Positions 13,601 through 23,951 of a stretch of 64,000 nt of DNA are shown piece after piece. The translations under genes were made by a program, and so were the position numbers. The stretch comes from Ashinkailepas kermadecensis (Eukaryota > Arthropoda > Thecostraca > Neolepadidae). Location: NCBI GenBank assembly GCA_034440615.1, contig JAOTOM010004631.1, forward strand, positions 60,001-124,000. The letters are read 5' to 3'. Every line of letters begins with the position of its first letter. The first letter of the stretch is position 1. The notes beneath the pieces are model-generated. The model was given only the letters and a program-made list of their open reading frames with translations, was not told the origin of the DNA and did not search any database.

Positions 13601-16600
13601 TACGCTCGCTCTTGACATTCAGGGTTGGTTGCCAGGCGATACATCAGGTACTGCAGTGACAGGCCGGTCTGCAATAACAAAAGCAAGGCCGGTTCGTCGA
13701 TTAAGGCAGCTTAACCATTGTTCACCACTCCGCACTCTGAAAGTTCCTAGTGAATGCAAAAATTGTGTAGCATTTTGCTCAGCTTTAGTTTTTTGTATTT
13801 TTAACTTAGCTGCCATCGCTGACACAATGATTCTATTCTTGAGCAAGTTGGGGATGCATGCCTCAAGTTTCGATGCACCTGAATCCCACAAGTATAGATA
13901 GTTCCACCTGAAAAATCATCATGTTTAGGTGCTAGGTCTCTCATCAAAAACATGTGCTTGATGTTTTTAGGATCGAAGTATTAAACAAAAGAGTAGTCAT
14001 TTGCAACCTAGTGCAATATTCAGCTCAGTTACGTGTGTTCATTTCAATGTTCCCGGTCATTGAACCAAACGATCTGGTACTTAGCGACCGGTTGGTGCTA
14101 TTGGTGCTGCTGTGCCGAAAGTGCCACGAGTGCCAGAAGCACAGTACCACTTGTGCCGCCATAAAGGTGACTACACACCTCACCACCACTTCTGTTACGG
14201 TGGCAAGGTCAGACCTTCACTCGGTCCGATGCCGTTACACAGGCGGTGAGGTGTGACCTCTGGGACGATGGTGAGGTGTGACCTCTGTGAAGGCGGTGAG
14301 GTGAGCCCTTCATTCGATCAGATGCCGTTACACCTGTGGTGAGGTGTGACCTCTGAAACGGTGGTGAGATGTGACCTCTGTGACGGCGGTGAGGTGAGAC
14401 CTTCATTCGGTCTGATGCCGTTACACAGGCGGTGAGGTGTGACCTCTGTGACGGTGGCGAGGTGTGACCTCTGTGACGGTGATGAGGTGTGACCTCTTTG
14501 AAGGCGGTGAGGTGTGACCTCTGTGAAGGCGGTAAGGTGTGACCTTCACTCGGTATGATGCCGTTGCACGGGTGATGAGGTGTGACCTCTGTGACGGTGA
14601 TGAGGTGTGACTTCTGTGGCGGTGGTGAGGTGTGACCTTCACTCGGTCTGATGCCGTTGCACGGGTGGTAAGGTGTGACCTCTGTGGCGGTGGTGAGGTG
14701 TGACCTTCACTCAGTTTGATGCCGTTACACAGGTGGTGAGGTGTGACCTCTGTGACGGTGGTAAGGTGTGACCTCTGTGGCGGTGGTGAGGTGTGACCTT
14801 CACTCGGTCTGATGCCGTTGCACGGGTGGTGAGGTGTGACCTCTGTGGCGGTGGTGAGGTGTGACCTTCACTCGGTCTGATGCCGTTGCACGGGTGGTGA
14901 GGTGTGACCTCTGTGGCGGTGGTAAGGTGTGACCTCTGTGACAGTGGTGAGGTGTGACCTTCACTCGGTCTGATGCCGTTGCACGGGTGGTGAGGTGTGA
15001 CCCAACATGGCTCCCTGCCGCCATAAGCTGGCCAAACACATACCGTGTCGATGCCACCGAGTAGGAAGTCGAAGGCGAGCGCTTTGAGCTGGTCGGCGGA
15101 GAGGCCGCGCTGGTGCAGCGCGGCCAGCATGGTGGGCTCGTCAGACGCGCTCCTCTCCAGGGCGGCACGGCTCCACTGGTCGGCCATGCTGCCACACACG
15201 TCAGATCGTGGTCAGCCGGCGGGAAGGAGGTGGCCGTCAAACTCGGCGTACGCCCCTCCGACGGCAGCCGGTTCAGTGTGCTGAAGTGCGCCAAGTACCA
15301 ATAGCTACCGCAATACCGAAAACCGTTATGCCTGTCAGTGCTACCGACGAACAGTGATATCGAATTTGTTTTTCGCAATGCGGTTTCAGTATGCGAAAGA
15401 AAGCTCGGAAAAAGGTAGCCTGACTTGTAAGAGCACCGCATCAATCACACAATGCAGTCACGATTGCTCACGTTCCAAGACATGTCCTGTCCAAATCCTC
15501 GACAGATACTTGACTGGCACCAACCCGACATAGAAGTCCATGACCCGCGTGAACTGCCTCCACTTGGTGGTACTCCAGTACCGCCATGTGTTGGGCTTGA
15601 ACTCGAGCTCGCTGAGCAGGCCGAAGAAGCTGCGGGCGTTCCGCACGATGTTGGCCAGGTCAGCGGAATCCGCCCACTTGCCCGAGCCGTGGTTCATCTT
15701 GTAAATCACTGCAAATTGTGCACAGTCGTCAGATGGGACTGTATTTCAATTTCGGTTCAGATTGACTTTTCATTCAATCCAAGCAACTCAAACGGTCCAA
15801 GTATTGCAGCATAGCTATTGGCAGTGACAGGAGAGAAGCATGAGCAAGATAACATGCACACGTTTTGAAATTGAAATGAAACAATGCGGCCATTCTAAGA
15901 ACGCAGCCGACGCTTAAAGAAACGGTCCTCTTGACAAAACCACATACAAGTGAGCACATTTGCGCTCGATTAGTGTTCGCACCGCACCCGTGCAGCCCAT
16001 CTCGGCCTTGTACCGGTGTGTCTCGCGGAGCGCTCCGCAGTACCGACTCCGCTCGACATACCGTCAAAGGGGCCCTGTAGGCGCGCTGCAGGAAGTTCTG
16101 CTGCAGTGCTGGCGCCGCTCGACTTACCGTCAAAAGTGGCACTGTAGGCGTGCTGCAGGAAGTCCTGCTGCAGTCTGCCGTCCGGATCACGGTCGGCGAG
16201 CAGATCATCGACCAGCCGCTCGGCGGACGACTCGATGTGCGGAACGTACCGCAACAACGAGCCCTTCCGCAGCATGTACTGCTGCACCACCGGCCTCATC
16301 TCGCTCCACGCCCTGCCGTTGCTGGAGACACGGGCTTTGCGTTACTGCAAGTGTGACTGCTACTGAGGATAGACTGACTGCTGCGAGGAGAAAGAACTTT
16401 CGATGATAAATGTCGGCTCATCGTGACTGGGCTATATTGATGATGAAATGTTCACGATCAATCGTCATGTAGGAAGTTAATTGTCTTTCCTCTCAAGAGG
16501 TTTATTGCACTGAGCTTAAGAAATAATACGTGACAGAAATAATACGGCTTGGAATTAATACTTCATCATCATGAACCGCTGGGCTCATAGTTGATTATCA

Positions 16601-18364
16601 CAGGACGTCTCACATTTTTACAGCGCTGGTAGGTCACCGGTAAAGGATAGCTCGCCAGTCACCACATTTCCTACTTCAGGCATGGCTGGGCAGTCCTCGG
16701 GAGGAATACTCTGGTTTGACAAGGGTGCAAGCCCCTGATGTCCAGTCACTCACCTGGAGAAAAGGCCTCGGTTGGGTGTAAGAGACCTTATGACCAGTTA
16801 CTCACCTGGAGAAAAGGCCTCAATTGGGTTTAGACACCATGATAACCAGTCACTCACCTGGAGAAAAGGCCTTGGTTGAGTCCGTGAGCGTTGTTATATT
16901 GTCGGACAGGGTAGAATCCGGGTCGGATCGGCCACTTCCCTTCACTGCGGAACACCTGAACGCAAATGAGGTGGTAAGCAAGTAATTGACATCAGGCAAT
17001 GAAGGAATTATCATACGTGAGAAGGAACAAAGCCGTTTTAAGTACCTAATTTCAGTTTGCCGATGGCATAGGTTCAAGTACAAGATACATGCTGATTTTC
17101 TTTCGGGGAGAGGGTGAGAGTGAGAGTGGGGCAGAGATGCACCATCTACTCCCACTTCTCCACTGAGCACCTACGTCAGTGGCAATGGTGCTGCACAGCT
17201 AATCACCTTAGTGTGGACTGAGATGGAAATGAACATTGCAATAGCCAAGGCTGTTGTTGCGAGCTTTTGCTGTGTGTAAGCATGCGCCCTTGCATGCAAC
17301 TTCTATATCGTTAAGATGTGGTAGTTTTAAGTTTTCAGGAAAGGCGGGTGGAGACGAGCGTCAACTCTCCCCAGCGTGATGGTGTCATCCCAATGGTCGC
17401 TTTGGAACTACATGTGGTTATTTTATGCTAGCTTTAAGCATTTCCACCGACACACTCCATGTTAGCCAGGAACACGACCAGAGACCCGACTGAAAAGTCA
17501 GCTGCTTCCTCCTTGCCCACAACAAAGAACCACGTGCCCATCCCACGTGAAATATCGACCCCCTCTCTCCCAGCCGTTCCATCTGCGTCACTCACACCCA
17601 CGAGCACGCCACCACCGCCCACCTTCTCCACGTCGCCCACACCCACGAGCACGCCACCACCGCCCACCTTCTCCACGTCGCCCACACCCACGAGCACGCC
17701 ACCACCGCCCACCTTCTCCGCGTCGCCCACACCCACGAGCACGCCACCACCGCCCACCTTCTCCACGTCGCCCACACCCACGAGCACGCCACCACCGTCC
17801 ACCTTCTCCACGTCGCCCACACCCACGAGCACGCCACCACCGCCCACCTTCTCCACGTCGCCCACACCCACGAGCACGCCACCACCGCCCACCTTCTCCA
17901 CGTCGCCCACACCCACGAGCACGCCACCACCGCCCACCTTCTCCACGTCGCCCACACACCAGCACGCCACCGCCGCCCACCTTCTCCACGTCGCTCGGCT
18001 GGAACGTGACCACGATCTCCATGTTGCGCAGCGGGTCAGTGAAGCGGTACAGGTCGCCGTAGCGCCGGCGCAGCTTGCCGAACAGCAGCTCCAGTCGGCT
18101 GGCGTCGGAGCCGACGAGTGCGGCCAGCGAGCCGACCAGCGGCCAGCTGCGCGGCCCCGGCACGGCCGTGAACGGTCGCGCCGCCGCCAGCGCGACCCGC
18201 TCGGCCCCCGTCAGCTGCTGCGGCGCTGGCCCCGCCTCCTCGGGGTCAAGGTCGGACAGGGGGCGCAGTCGGCGCACCAGTGCGCGGAGAGGTCGCGCGG
18301 ACAGGACGGAGGCCAGCCTCAGCCTGTCGGCAGGAGCGGACATCACATTCATTTCCTGCTGCAT
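4681..18364 (-). CDS. Mitochondrial-clan cytochrome P450, nine exons
   Basis: A heme-thiolate monooxygenase, expected in the inner mitochondrial membrane with adrenodoxin-type redox partners. Exons on the minus strand: 18364-17981, 16955-16858, 16321-16128, 15708-15510, 15188-15044, 13668-13499, 13324-13246, 9460-9254, 4809-4681. All introns are GT-AG, phases agree at every junction, and the sum is 1605 nt (534 aa plus stop), a normal P450 length. Visible landmarks: Arg-rich N-terminus like a mitochondrial presequence; PGPRSWPLVGS proline hinge; DVEKVFRSEGKWP typical of the mitochondrial clan; I-helix GGIDTT (about 336-341); K-helix ESLR (394-397); PERW; heme loop FSHGPRMCVGRR with Cys about 476. 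The start is the first of three nearby ATGs (18364, 18352, 18343); the third also leaves a good presequence. The family (CYP302/315/301 or another) cannot be named from motifs. Introns contain a LINE, a hAT-like element, a nested glucosylceramidase gene and donor-derived arrays. Confidence 0.9.
5940..6230 (-). mobile_element. Second LINE 3' end fragment
   Basis: This stretch repeats the 3' tail of the adjacent LINE. Both contain the minus-strand motif CTCTTATTAAG followed by a CTTTATGACTTTATG-like end, and both share CACTTGCTATTGCATAA. Further members of the family lie near 44230-44285 and 48155-48215. Confidence 0.6.
6232..8905 (-). mobile_element. CR1/Jockey-like non-LTR retrotransposon, 5'-truncated, decayed
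   Basis: The reverse transcriptase reads from about 7990 to 6764. Landmarks: NKAAGPDGI, VPIFKKGERGKVENYGPVSL, HLDFRKAFDKVPH, SGVPQRSVLGPLLF and the catalytic FADD box. The C-terminal part continues in other frames at 6751-6566 and 6565-6335 (FFTDRVVEHWNQLPG, FKNSIDNH), so at least one frameshift and a stop have accumulated. The linker upstream of the RT (KKFFSFYKLSKVSSTIGPL) lies at 8980-8699, separated from the RT by a 700-bp insertion. No endonuclease domain is seen, so the copy is 5'-truncated, near 8905. It sits in the last P450 intron, in the same orientation as that gene. It cannot move on its own. Confidence 0.88.
7991..8690. mobile_element. Non-autonomous hAT-like element inside the LINE
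   Basis: A 700-bp insertion with 12-bp terminal inverted repeats CACTGGCGGATC, flanked by a perfect 8-bp target duplication TCACCATC at 7983-7990 and 8691-8698. Eight-base duplications and CA(G/C)TGGCG ends are typical of hAT transposons. No transposase frame is present, so it needs one in trans. Inside, near 8595, is another hAT-like end in inverse orientation (GCCACTGG), which may mean a composite or an older nested end. It splits the LINE open frame, so it is younger than the LINE. Confidence 0.85.
9529..9622. repeat. Heptamer array (AGTGATG then AGTGACC)
   Basis: Five copies of a GTGATGA-type heptamer pass into about ten copies of AGTGACC. It lies in the P450 intron between exons 7 and 8, about 70 bp upstream of the exon 8 acceptor. 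Confidence 0.85.
10327..11892 (+). CDS. GBA: Glucosylceramidase (lysosomal acid beta-glucosidase), GH30
   Basis: Hydrolyses glucosylceramide to glucose and ceramide in the lysosome. The single uninterrupted frame gives 521 aa, full family length. The ATG at 10327 (context ACCATG) is chosen because it starts a signal peptide, MCGRLLLALTTLSATLGQ; the frame is open a little further upstream but has no ATG there. Next comes the cysteine cluster CVCNATYCDS, then FGGAFTDAAGIN, WSAPAWMKTN, the acid/base Glu in TQNEP (about residue 255) and the nucleophile Glu in NTEACEGS (about 359). Both catalytic residues are intact. Potential N-glycosylation sites are NAT, NFS, NLS and NAT. The gene lies wholly inside a P450 intron, on the opposite strand, with no introns of its own; most animal homologues are split. 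No poly(A) tract or flanking duplication was seen to prove a retrocopy. Confidence 0.95.
   Translation: MCGRLLLALTTLSATLGQTPQPCVPVQFDQDSIVCVCNATYCDSLPDVPTLAPGVAAVVTSSRDGARFQLSSATWTTQSRAQNRVTPPPLLHIVPSAQRQRVLGFGGAFTDAAGINLGRLPAQARHRLVAAYYGDGGIGYTMARVPIGGCDFSTRPYTYDDGPEDSTLANFSLTREDADFKLPYLRLARNLSKSAVHVLGSAWSAPAWMKTNGELTGRGLLEERYYQTWADYYLRFMEEYAAAGVPVWGVTTQNEPVDGLVPGFTFNCMGWTEQTQAAWVRDHLGPTLRKSPFNATKILILDDQRELLPAWSDYVLADAETASYVDGIAVHWYGDQFFPAAALTAAHASHPDKFLLNTEACEGSMPWQSENVALGSWRRAETYAADIIQDLNHWVTGWIDWNIALDMNGGPNWVSNFVDSPIIVDIERRQFYKQPMFYAMGHFSAFVPPGSVMVEVGRQALHVLGTAALTPDQHVVAILLNQADHVTDVTVSDPVQGHLDLQLPAKSLTTVKWMYEQPQKK
12190..12230 (+). repeat. Short dispersed repeat, copy 1
   Basis: GCCGGTTTCGCCAAGGGTGC and the following bases resemble 47952-47989 (GCCGATTTCGGCAAGAGTGC) on the same strand. 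The element type is unknown. Confidence 0.4.
12285..12900. repeat. 20-bp minisatellite
   Basis: About 30 diverged copies of GAATATTGGGCTACTCTGYC, with GAATATCG and TGATAACC variants. It lies in the same P450 intron as the glucosylceramidase gene, 0.4 kb beyond that gene's stop codon. Confidence 0.9.
14205..15000. repeat. Composite GGTGAGGTGTGACC minisatellite
   Basis: Many copies of GGTGAGGTGTGACCTCTGTG alternate with a longer spacer holding TCACTCGGTCTGATGCCGTT. The array starts about 45 bp downstream of the P450 exon 5 donor (15043). Unlike the arrays at exons 1-3 it does not visibly contain exon sequence, although the plus strand carries donor-like G|GTGAGG in each unit. Confidence 0.88.
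16020..16140 (-). repeat. Two-copy duplication of P450 exon 3 end plus 5' splice site
   Basis: The end of exon 3 (CTGCAGCAGGACTTCCTGCA through TTTGACG) and its donor GTAAGT at 16127 are followed 66 bp later by a second copy with donor GTATGT at 16061. Both copies continue into CGAGCGG. Since 66 is a multiple of three and no stop intervenes, use of the second donor would add 22 residues in frame. Confidence 0.8.
16740..16870 (-). repeat. Three-copy duplication of P450 exon 2 end plus 5' splice site
   Basis: GGCCTTTTCTCCAG|GTGAGT occurs with its donor GT at 16857, 16805 and 16753, a 52-bp period. The first is the phase-correct end of exon 2. The flanking AACTGG/GACTGG text after each donor is also conserved. 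Use of the second or third donor would shift the frame (+52, +104). Confidence 0.85.
17590..17990 (-). repeat. Nine tandem 5' splice sites from P450 exon 1
   Basis: A 45-bp unit whose minus-strand text is GACGTGGAGAAG|GTGGGCGG, the last codons of exon 1 (Asp-Val-Glu-Lys) plus the donor. The genuine donor is at 17980; copies follow at 17937, 17892, 17847, 17802, 17757, 17712, 17667 and 17622. The first spacing is 43 and the rest 45, so only the first donor keeps the frame with exon 2. Confidence 0.85.
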
Positions 18365-18409
18365 ATAGCTGGCGGTGGCAGCTGCCGAGTACACCTCAGC
18401 CAATTTACC

Positions 18410-20041
18410 ATGGATGATGTACGCCTGGATTGGAAACTCCGCGTCGGCGCCTTTCATCTGCGCGTATCAGCGGCACCAACCTGCCACCTAGCGGAGGGTA
18501 AGTACAAACACGGAAACGCGGCCAGTTTTAGGCCGTGCGCCTATGGGAGTTCGGGGTACGCATTTCGTATTTATTTTTTCCAATTGATTCAGCCACCCCA
18601 GGAGGATTGCATCTACCTTTCATGATACAAAATTGATCAAGGAACCTTACCATTCTTTCCTTATTGATTTATTACGCTCCGTACCGAAGTTGTCGTGATG
18701 CGAAGTGAATGCATCTGTGAGAGGGAATCCATTTCGCCGAAAGGGTCGGCCCACCGATGTTGATTTCTTAAAAGAATCGGAGGGACAAAGTACATGGAGG
18801 CAATAGGCAGACCAAAATGAATAGGGGGGGGTCACATTCTATAGGCTCCCATATTAGCAGTTGAAATTATTGTGGGTGGGGGAAGCAAGCATTGAGAGGG
18901 CAGTTTCACCCTCAGAGATAAGAATGAGCGGTTCTGCTTTCGCCCCCACCCTCCTTGCACTCTAGATATGTGGCTGATATTTTCCAGTGGAGTGGTTTAC
19001 ATAACTGAATGGGACAGTATAGACTTCGGCGTACGCACCAATCCGCAAAGAGGATTGAGCGGAAGTTCCATGGAGGATACAAGCCCCCTCCCCTACACCA
19101 TATCACTGACAGATTTATGATTTTCCAAGGACGCGTCATTTCTCCAGAGCGGTGGCTCTTGGTCCAGAACATTTGAACGGGGTACACTCCGATCTCCCAG
19201 AGGGGCACCATTTGTTTTTGTCTGAGGAGTGCCTTTCGCCGAAAAATTCGCGGCGTGCGTTCAGACTCCCAGAGGACTGCCGTTCCCAGGCCGAGGAGCG
19301 CGTTGCGCTGAGAAATTCGAGGGAGGGAGTACACTGGATCCTCCAAGGGATGCGTCCTTCGGGTCATAAGGGGCGCCACTTTCGCTTCCCCTCCTTGGAT
19401 CAGCCCTTGCAACATACCCTTTGCTGGCAACGCCACTACACTTCGCCGATTTGCTACCACTTGCCAGTCGTTCGACTCAGGGGTGTTGTTTTATACACCT
19501 TTGAGGGGAACTGCCATCTCAATGTTTGCTTGACCCACCCCCGTAATTATTTCAACTTCTAACATGTGAGCCAATGGAATGTGCCCCCCCCAATTAACTT
19601 TAGTCTGCCCATTGCCTTCATGTACTTTGCCCCGTCCAATCATTTCAAGGTCATGATAAAGATAAGGAGATAAGAGATAAAGATTCAAGATAAAGATCAT
19701 CAAGATATCAACATCGGTGGGCCGACCATTGGGGCGAGGTGGGCTCCCTCTCACAAATGTCTTCAATTCGCACTACGACAACTTCTGAACGGAGCGTAAT
19801 ACATCAATAAGGAAAGAACGGTAAGGTTCCTTGATCAATTCTGTATTATGACCGGCTGATGCAATCCTGCTGGGATGGCTGAATTAATTTGAAAAAATGC
19901 CAATACGAAATGCGTACCCTGAACTCCCATAGGCGCACGGCCTAAAACCGGCTGCGTTTCCGTGCTTTTACTTACCCTCCGCTAGGTGGACTGATACGCA
20001 AACAGCTGTTGGTTTCCAATCCAGGCGTACATGATCCATGC
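18410..20041. mobile_element. Foldback element with about 350-bp inverted arms
   Basis: The left arm (18410 to about 18780) and right arm (about 19690 to 20041) are inverted copies, differing by scattered substitutions and small indels. Landmarks shared in opposite orientation include CCTAGCGGAGGGTAAGTA, AGGCCGTGCGCCTATGGGAG and GGTCGGCCCACCGATGTTGA. The spacer of about 900 bp has no recognisable protein. Direct repeats ATTTACC at 18403-18409 and 20042-20048 look like a 7-bp target duplication. The left end lies about 45 bp upstream of the first P450 ATG, so it occupies the promoter or 5' leader. Class unknown. Confidence 0.7.
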
Positions 20042-20267
20042 ATTTACCGCGGCAGGACACATTGACAATGGTGCAGACAAATTAACAACCAAAAGACAGC
20101 ATGGCGAAAATGCGACTGGATTGTGGAGTTGACATTAGTGCTGTGCAGGCATAAGCACATCAGTAAAAACTGCATTCCAAAAAGTTCGTGGCTGACTCTT
20201 TAGTCTCAGCTAAGCTAGTTTATACAATACTGTAAACTTCATATCGAACATACACACACACAAACGT

Positions 20268-20495
<228 letters not shown>

Positions 20496-20714
20496 TTGAT
20501 AGATAAGGAGATTAGTTCATCTTCACGGTCGAGGAAACACACCAAGTTATAAAAATCGTGAAGCTATATTGTGACATTTCGAGCATAAGTCGTAAGTAGT
20601 ACTCGTTGCATCGGTAGCGATCGACGAACGGTGGGGAATTCAAATTGCTGCAGACACAAACACTCGGCAAAAGCCACTTAGCACCTCTACTACGAGAAAA
20701 ACAAAGTGAAGAAG

Positions 20715-20935
20715 AAAAAAACACCTACACCTACATCTACACCTACACCTACACCTACACCTACACCTACACCTACACCTACACCTACACCTACACCCAC
20801 ACCCACACCCACACCCACACCCACACCCACACCCACACCCACACCCACACCCACACCCACACCCACACCCACACCCACACCCACACCCACACCCACACCC
20901 ACACCCACACCCACACCCACACCCACACCCACAGA
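20715..20935. repeat. Hexanucleotide array ACACCT/ACACCC
   Basis: About 35 hexamers: ACACCT on the left and ACACCC on the right, with a sharp change near 20796. Confidence 0.95.
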
Positions 20936-21129
20936 CACCAACAAGAAACCTAACGTGCACATACATGAATCACATAGAGACGGCAGGTGGAAGCCGTGGC
21001 GACACGGACGCGTCCACTTGGCGGCAGACAGTATTCAGTTGTGACAAGAAGGTTACCAAAGTCACACCGTTGGCACACATCTGTATACAATTCCTTGGCC
21101 ATTATCTAAGGACAGTAACTCGATGAACG

Positions 21130-21990
21130 CAATAACATGTCGGCCACACGCAAAACATTGGTAAAACTGATACCCTACATTGCATGCCATGACGATTGGT
21201 TGGAATTCATAACCAGTTTAAGCTCACGAATACAAAGAGCTTCTAAGATTTTGAAGTGCGCGCCGTCTCTCGCTGTACCTAGGATATCTATATTGAACCT
21301 AAGATTTGTTTCTGGATGGCTCATATTGAAGTGATGCTCCGTCGTGTGTTCACCTGGGGGAGTAAAGTGACGGCGGAGACGTGCATCCCAAATGCTCGTT
21401 GAACCTTCCCATACTGTGCGTATTGTTTCCCCAACATAGAAGGTGAACGAACAAGTTACGCATGTCACCTTATAAACTACTTTTTTATTCTACACCTTCC
21501 TTTCGGGCCATTGCCACAGGTGTAACTTTTTTGTCACCTGAAGTGCAAGTGGGAATGCTGAGGGCTGACCTTACCGAATTAGATTTGAGTGAAGGTCTGC
21601 TAAACCAAGCGATTCTAATCTTGCTTAACTTTGATGAGCGCAACATTTGGTTTATCCTCCGGCAAAGCTTGAGAGGTAGTCCAGCAAAGAAGAGGTCGCG
21701 CATTTTCTGCAAACTGTCTTCGTCTGAGAAAATTCGGGTCACTCTCCTTATTTGTGCACATGCCCCTAGTGCCCCTTGTATTCGCCCCCAACACATCCAC
21801 CATCAGGGATGTAACGCTCAAAACTATTTAAAAGCACAACGTCTGATGGCAGGCAGGACTGAACATGATCATGCTTTCGGGGCTTTCGTTATATTATATC
21901 GTTATCTTGTCTGTTCTTCTTTTTTGCTGGCTGATAGGGTGCCGCCGTTTCGGTCTACCAGGCACCGACGAGTTTAGCACCGCATTGATG
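21130..21990 (-). mobile_element. Penelope-like element remnant with GIY-YIG endonuclease
   Basis: The minus strand from 21468 to 21175 reads through a GIY-YIG-type domain: CVTCSFTFYVGETIR, then a His/Glu-rich middle (EHTTEHHFNMSHPE), ending ILEALCIRELKL. This Cys-x2-Cys, YVGET, EH and EALCI spacing matches the C-terminal endonuclease of Penelope-like retroelements, where it follows the reverse transcriptase. Upstream (21470-21990) the coding text is broken into several frames and no RT motif is clear, so this is a decayed 3' fragment. Confidence 0.65.
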
Positions 21991-22850
21991 TCGGACACAT
22001 TTAGAGCAAAAGTATAGATGACACGAGATACAAATACCAAATGCATGCTAGGGATAGCTTACTGAGTGCTATACATCAGTCAGTTCATCGATGTTCGGAA
22101 GATAGCATGGAAATAAGAGAACTGAGCGAAGGTAAGCAGACCAGTAGCTCAACAGGCACAAGCGGCGCTGGCCCCAGAAACGGAAGCGGATCCGTAAACT
22201 TCCGGCGGAACTCATTGTCCTTCACTGGTGTCGAAAATCAGCGTCTGCCATGCCCGTTGGCCTCTGGTGGAACCCTGGTTATCCTTCACTAGGATTGCAA
22301 ATAAATGTTTCATAGATAATCAGTTTGTGCTTCGGACAACATATTTACACTGATAAGACAAGATACAAAAAAGTGCCCAAATAAACAAGAGGTTCGTCGG
22401 GAATTTGGAAACACCTTGTGCCTAGATACGCATGTGGTTAGCCGGAAATACAGACGGGCAAAGCACAAGAACCTAAAGACAGCTGACCAAAATATTGACC
22501 GGAGCTGCAAACAAAACGCACACGTCAAGTTCAAAGCCTTTATGGCCAGATTCGTGCACATACGGGCACGTGCAACCAATCAGCATCAAGAGACGGTCAA
22601 CGAAACCAAGTGTGTTCGACAGTAATTGACGCACGGCAGTGGTGGTAGGCAATGTGAGGATTGCCGGTGATGAAGCGACAATACCTGGATTTGAATGGCT
22701 GGACCGAAGACGCGCCGAGTAAAATAATACGTGGTTCGTTATGTGACTTGACAGCGCCCTGGTGTCGCGGGAGACGGATAGAAGGGAAGGGACACGAGCC
22801 ATTATCTCCTGCCGGGCGGGGAAAAAGATATTCAGGACGCATTCGCCGAA
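21991..22850. other. Intergenic, nothing recognised
   Basis: Mixed composition. Short open frames on both strands show no domain, signal peptide or splice-supported exon. Confidence 0.5.
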
Positions 22851-22851
22851 G

Positions 22852-23065
22852 CATTACTGTATGGTGGTTGTGATGATTAAGAATAATGTCTGGTCAACAT
22901 TGGGAGCTGAGGCTGGCGGTGTGGGGCGGTCATTACTGTATGGTGGTAGTGATTATTATAATAATGTCTGGTCAACATTGGGAGCTGAGGCTGGCGGTGT
23001 GGGGCGGTCATTACTGTATGGTGGTAGTGATGATTGGGAGCTGAGGCTGGCGGTGTGGGCCGGTC
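22852..23065. repeat. About 79-bp unit, three copies
   Basis: CATTACTGTATGGTGGTAGT starts at 22852, 22931 and 23009. Each is followed by GGGAGCTGAGGCTGGCGGTG; the last copy is internally deleted. Confidence 0.85.
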
Positions 23066-23950
23066 AGGTGACCTGTCGGTTCCCACGGTCCAGCTGGTAG
23101 TCTGAGCTGGCACCGGCCGCCCAGAGATACCGGTGGATTCGTTTATCCGGTCACCAACAGCCTCAGTCAGCAGATCAGTCGGCACGACCTGCTGACTGAA
23201 GCGGATGATTTTCTCGTCTGGCGCTCCTGGCCATGGGAACAGGCGGCTTACGGGGCATCCTGCACCAACTTTTAGGCAGCTTTAGCCATTTAAAGTGATG
23301 GGCGTCACATGAGAATTAAGTCAAAAGTGGTTTGGCCCATAATTGTCAGACCTACCCTTCTTTCTCAGGCTCTCCCCAAAGCAGATTGCGGGAGACTCTT
23401 ATCCCTCAATGGGAGGTCAATGGGTATTGGTCGGCAGTTCGATATGGCCCCACTGCAATGTGCTACATGTGATCCTTCTGGGAATAATATTTGCATTCTA
23501 TGATCTCATCCGAGTTTGCTGTATGTGGATCGCTTGAATGATTGTTGAATTCAACTGCGTTTTTATTGGTGGGCCTGCTTTATTCAGCGTTGAAAGACTT
23601 CCGGTTATTCACGCACGGTTGCGACGCCATTTTTAAGACTGGTGATGTAGGCTTCGAAACACGTTCGTTGGAAAACATATGACAAGTTTTATTCGCTTAT
23701 CAAAAAGCGAGCCTGAATCAGACTAGTTGTTGAGATTATTGTTCGAGTCTGAGTGGAGAAATCTGAGGGATTTTTTTCACTCAACGAGCACATTTTGTCA
23801 AAGTGGTTTGAAAATATTGACATGGCGTGCGACACAATTTTTTGTGTGGCAGCTATCATTTCCGCCCTCTGGAAGCTTACATGTTCGGTAATAATGGTTC
23901 AGAATATTCAATATTGGTCTGACAGATAGGAACGGTTGCCGTACATTCAT
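23066..23950. other. Intergenic, nothing recognised
   Basis: No conserved coding stretch or RNA gene was seen. Confidence 0.5.
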
Positions 23951-23951
23951 T

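Noticed and set aside
14205..15000. Donor-derived array from P450 exon 5
   Set aside because: The array starts about 45 bp after the donor, and its units do not contain exon 5 sequence, so it was left out of the five supported cases.
18364..18457. P450 start at an earlier in-frame ATG (18457)
   Set aside because: That part lies in the arm of the foldback element and is repeated in the other arm, so it is unlikely to be original coding sequence.
17459..18625. 388-codon Pro/Thr-rich frame on plus
   Set aside because: It is antisense to P450 exon 1 and its array; openness follows from the 45-bp unit.
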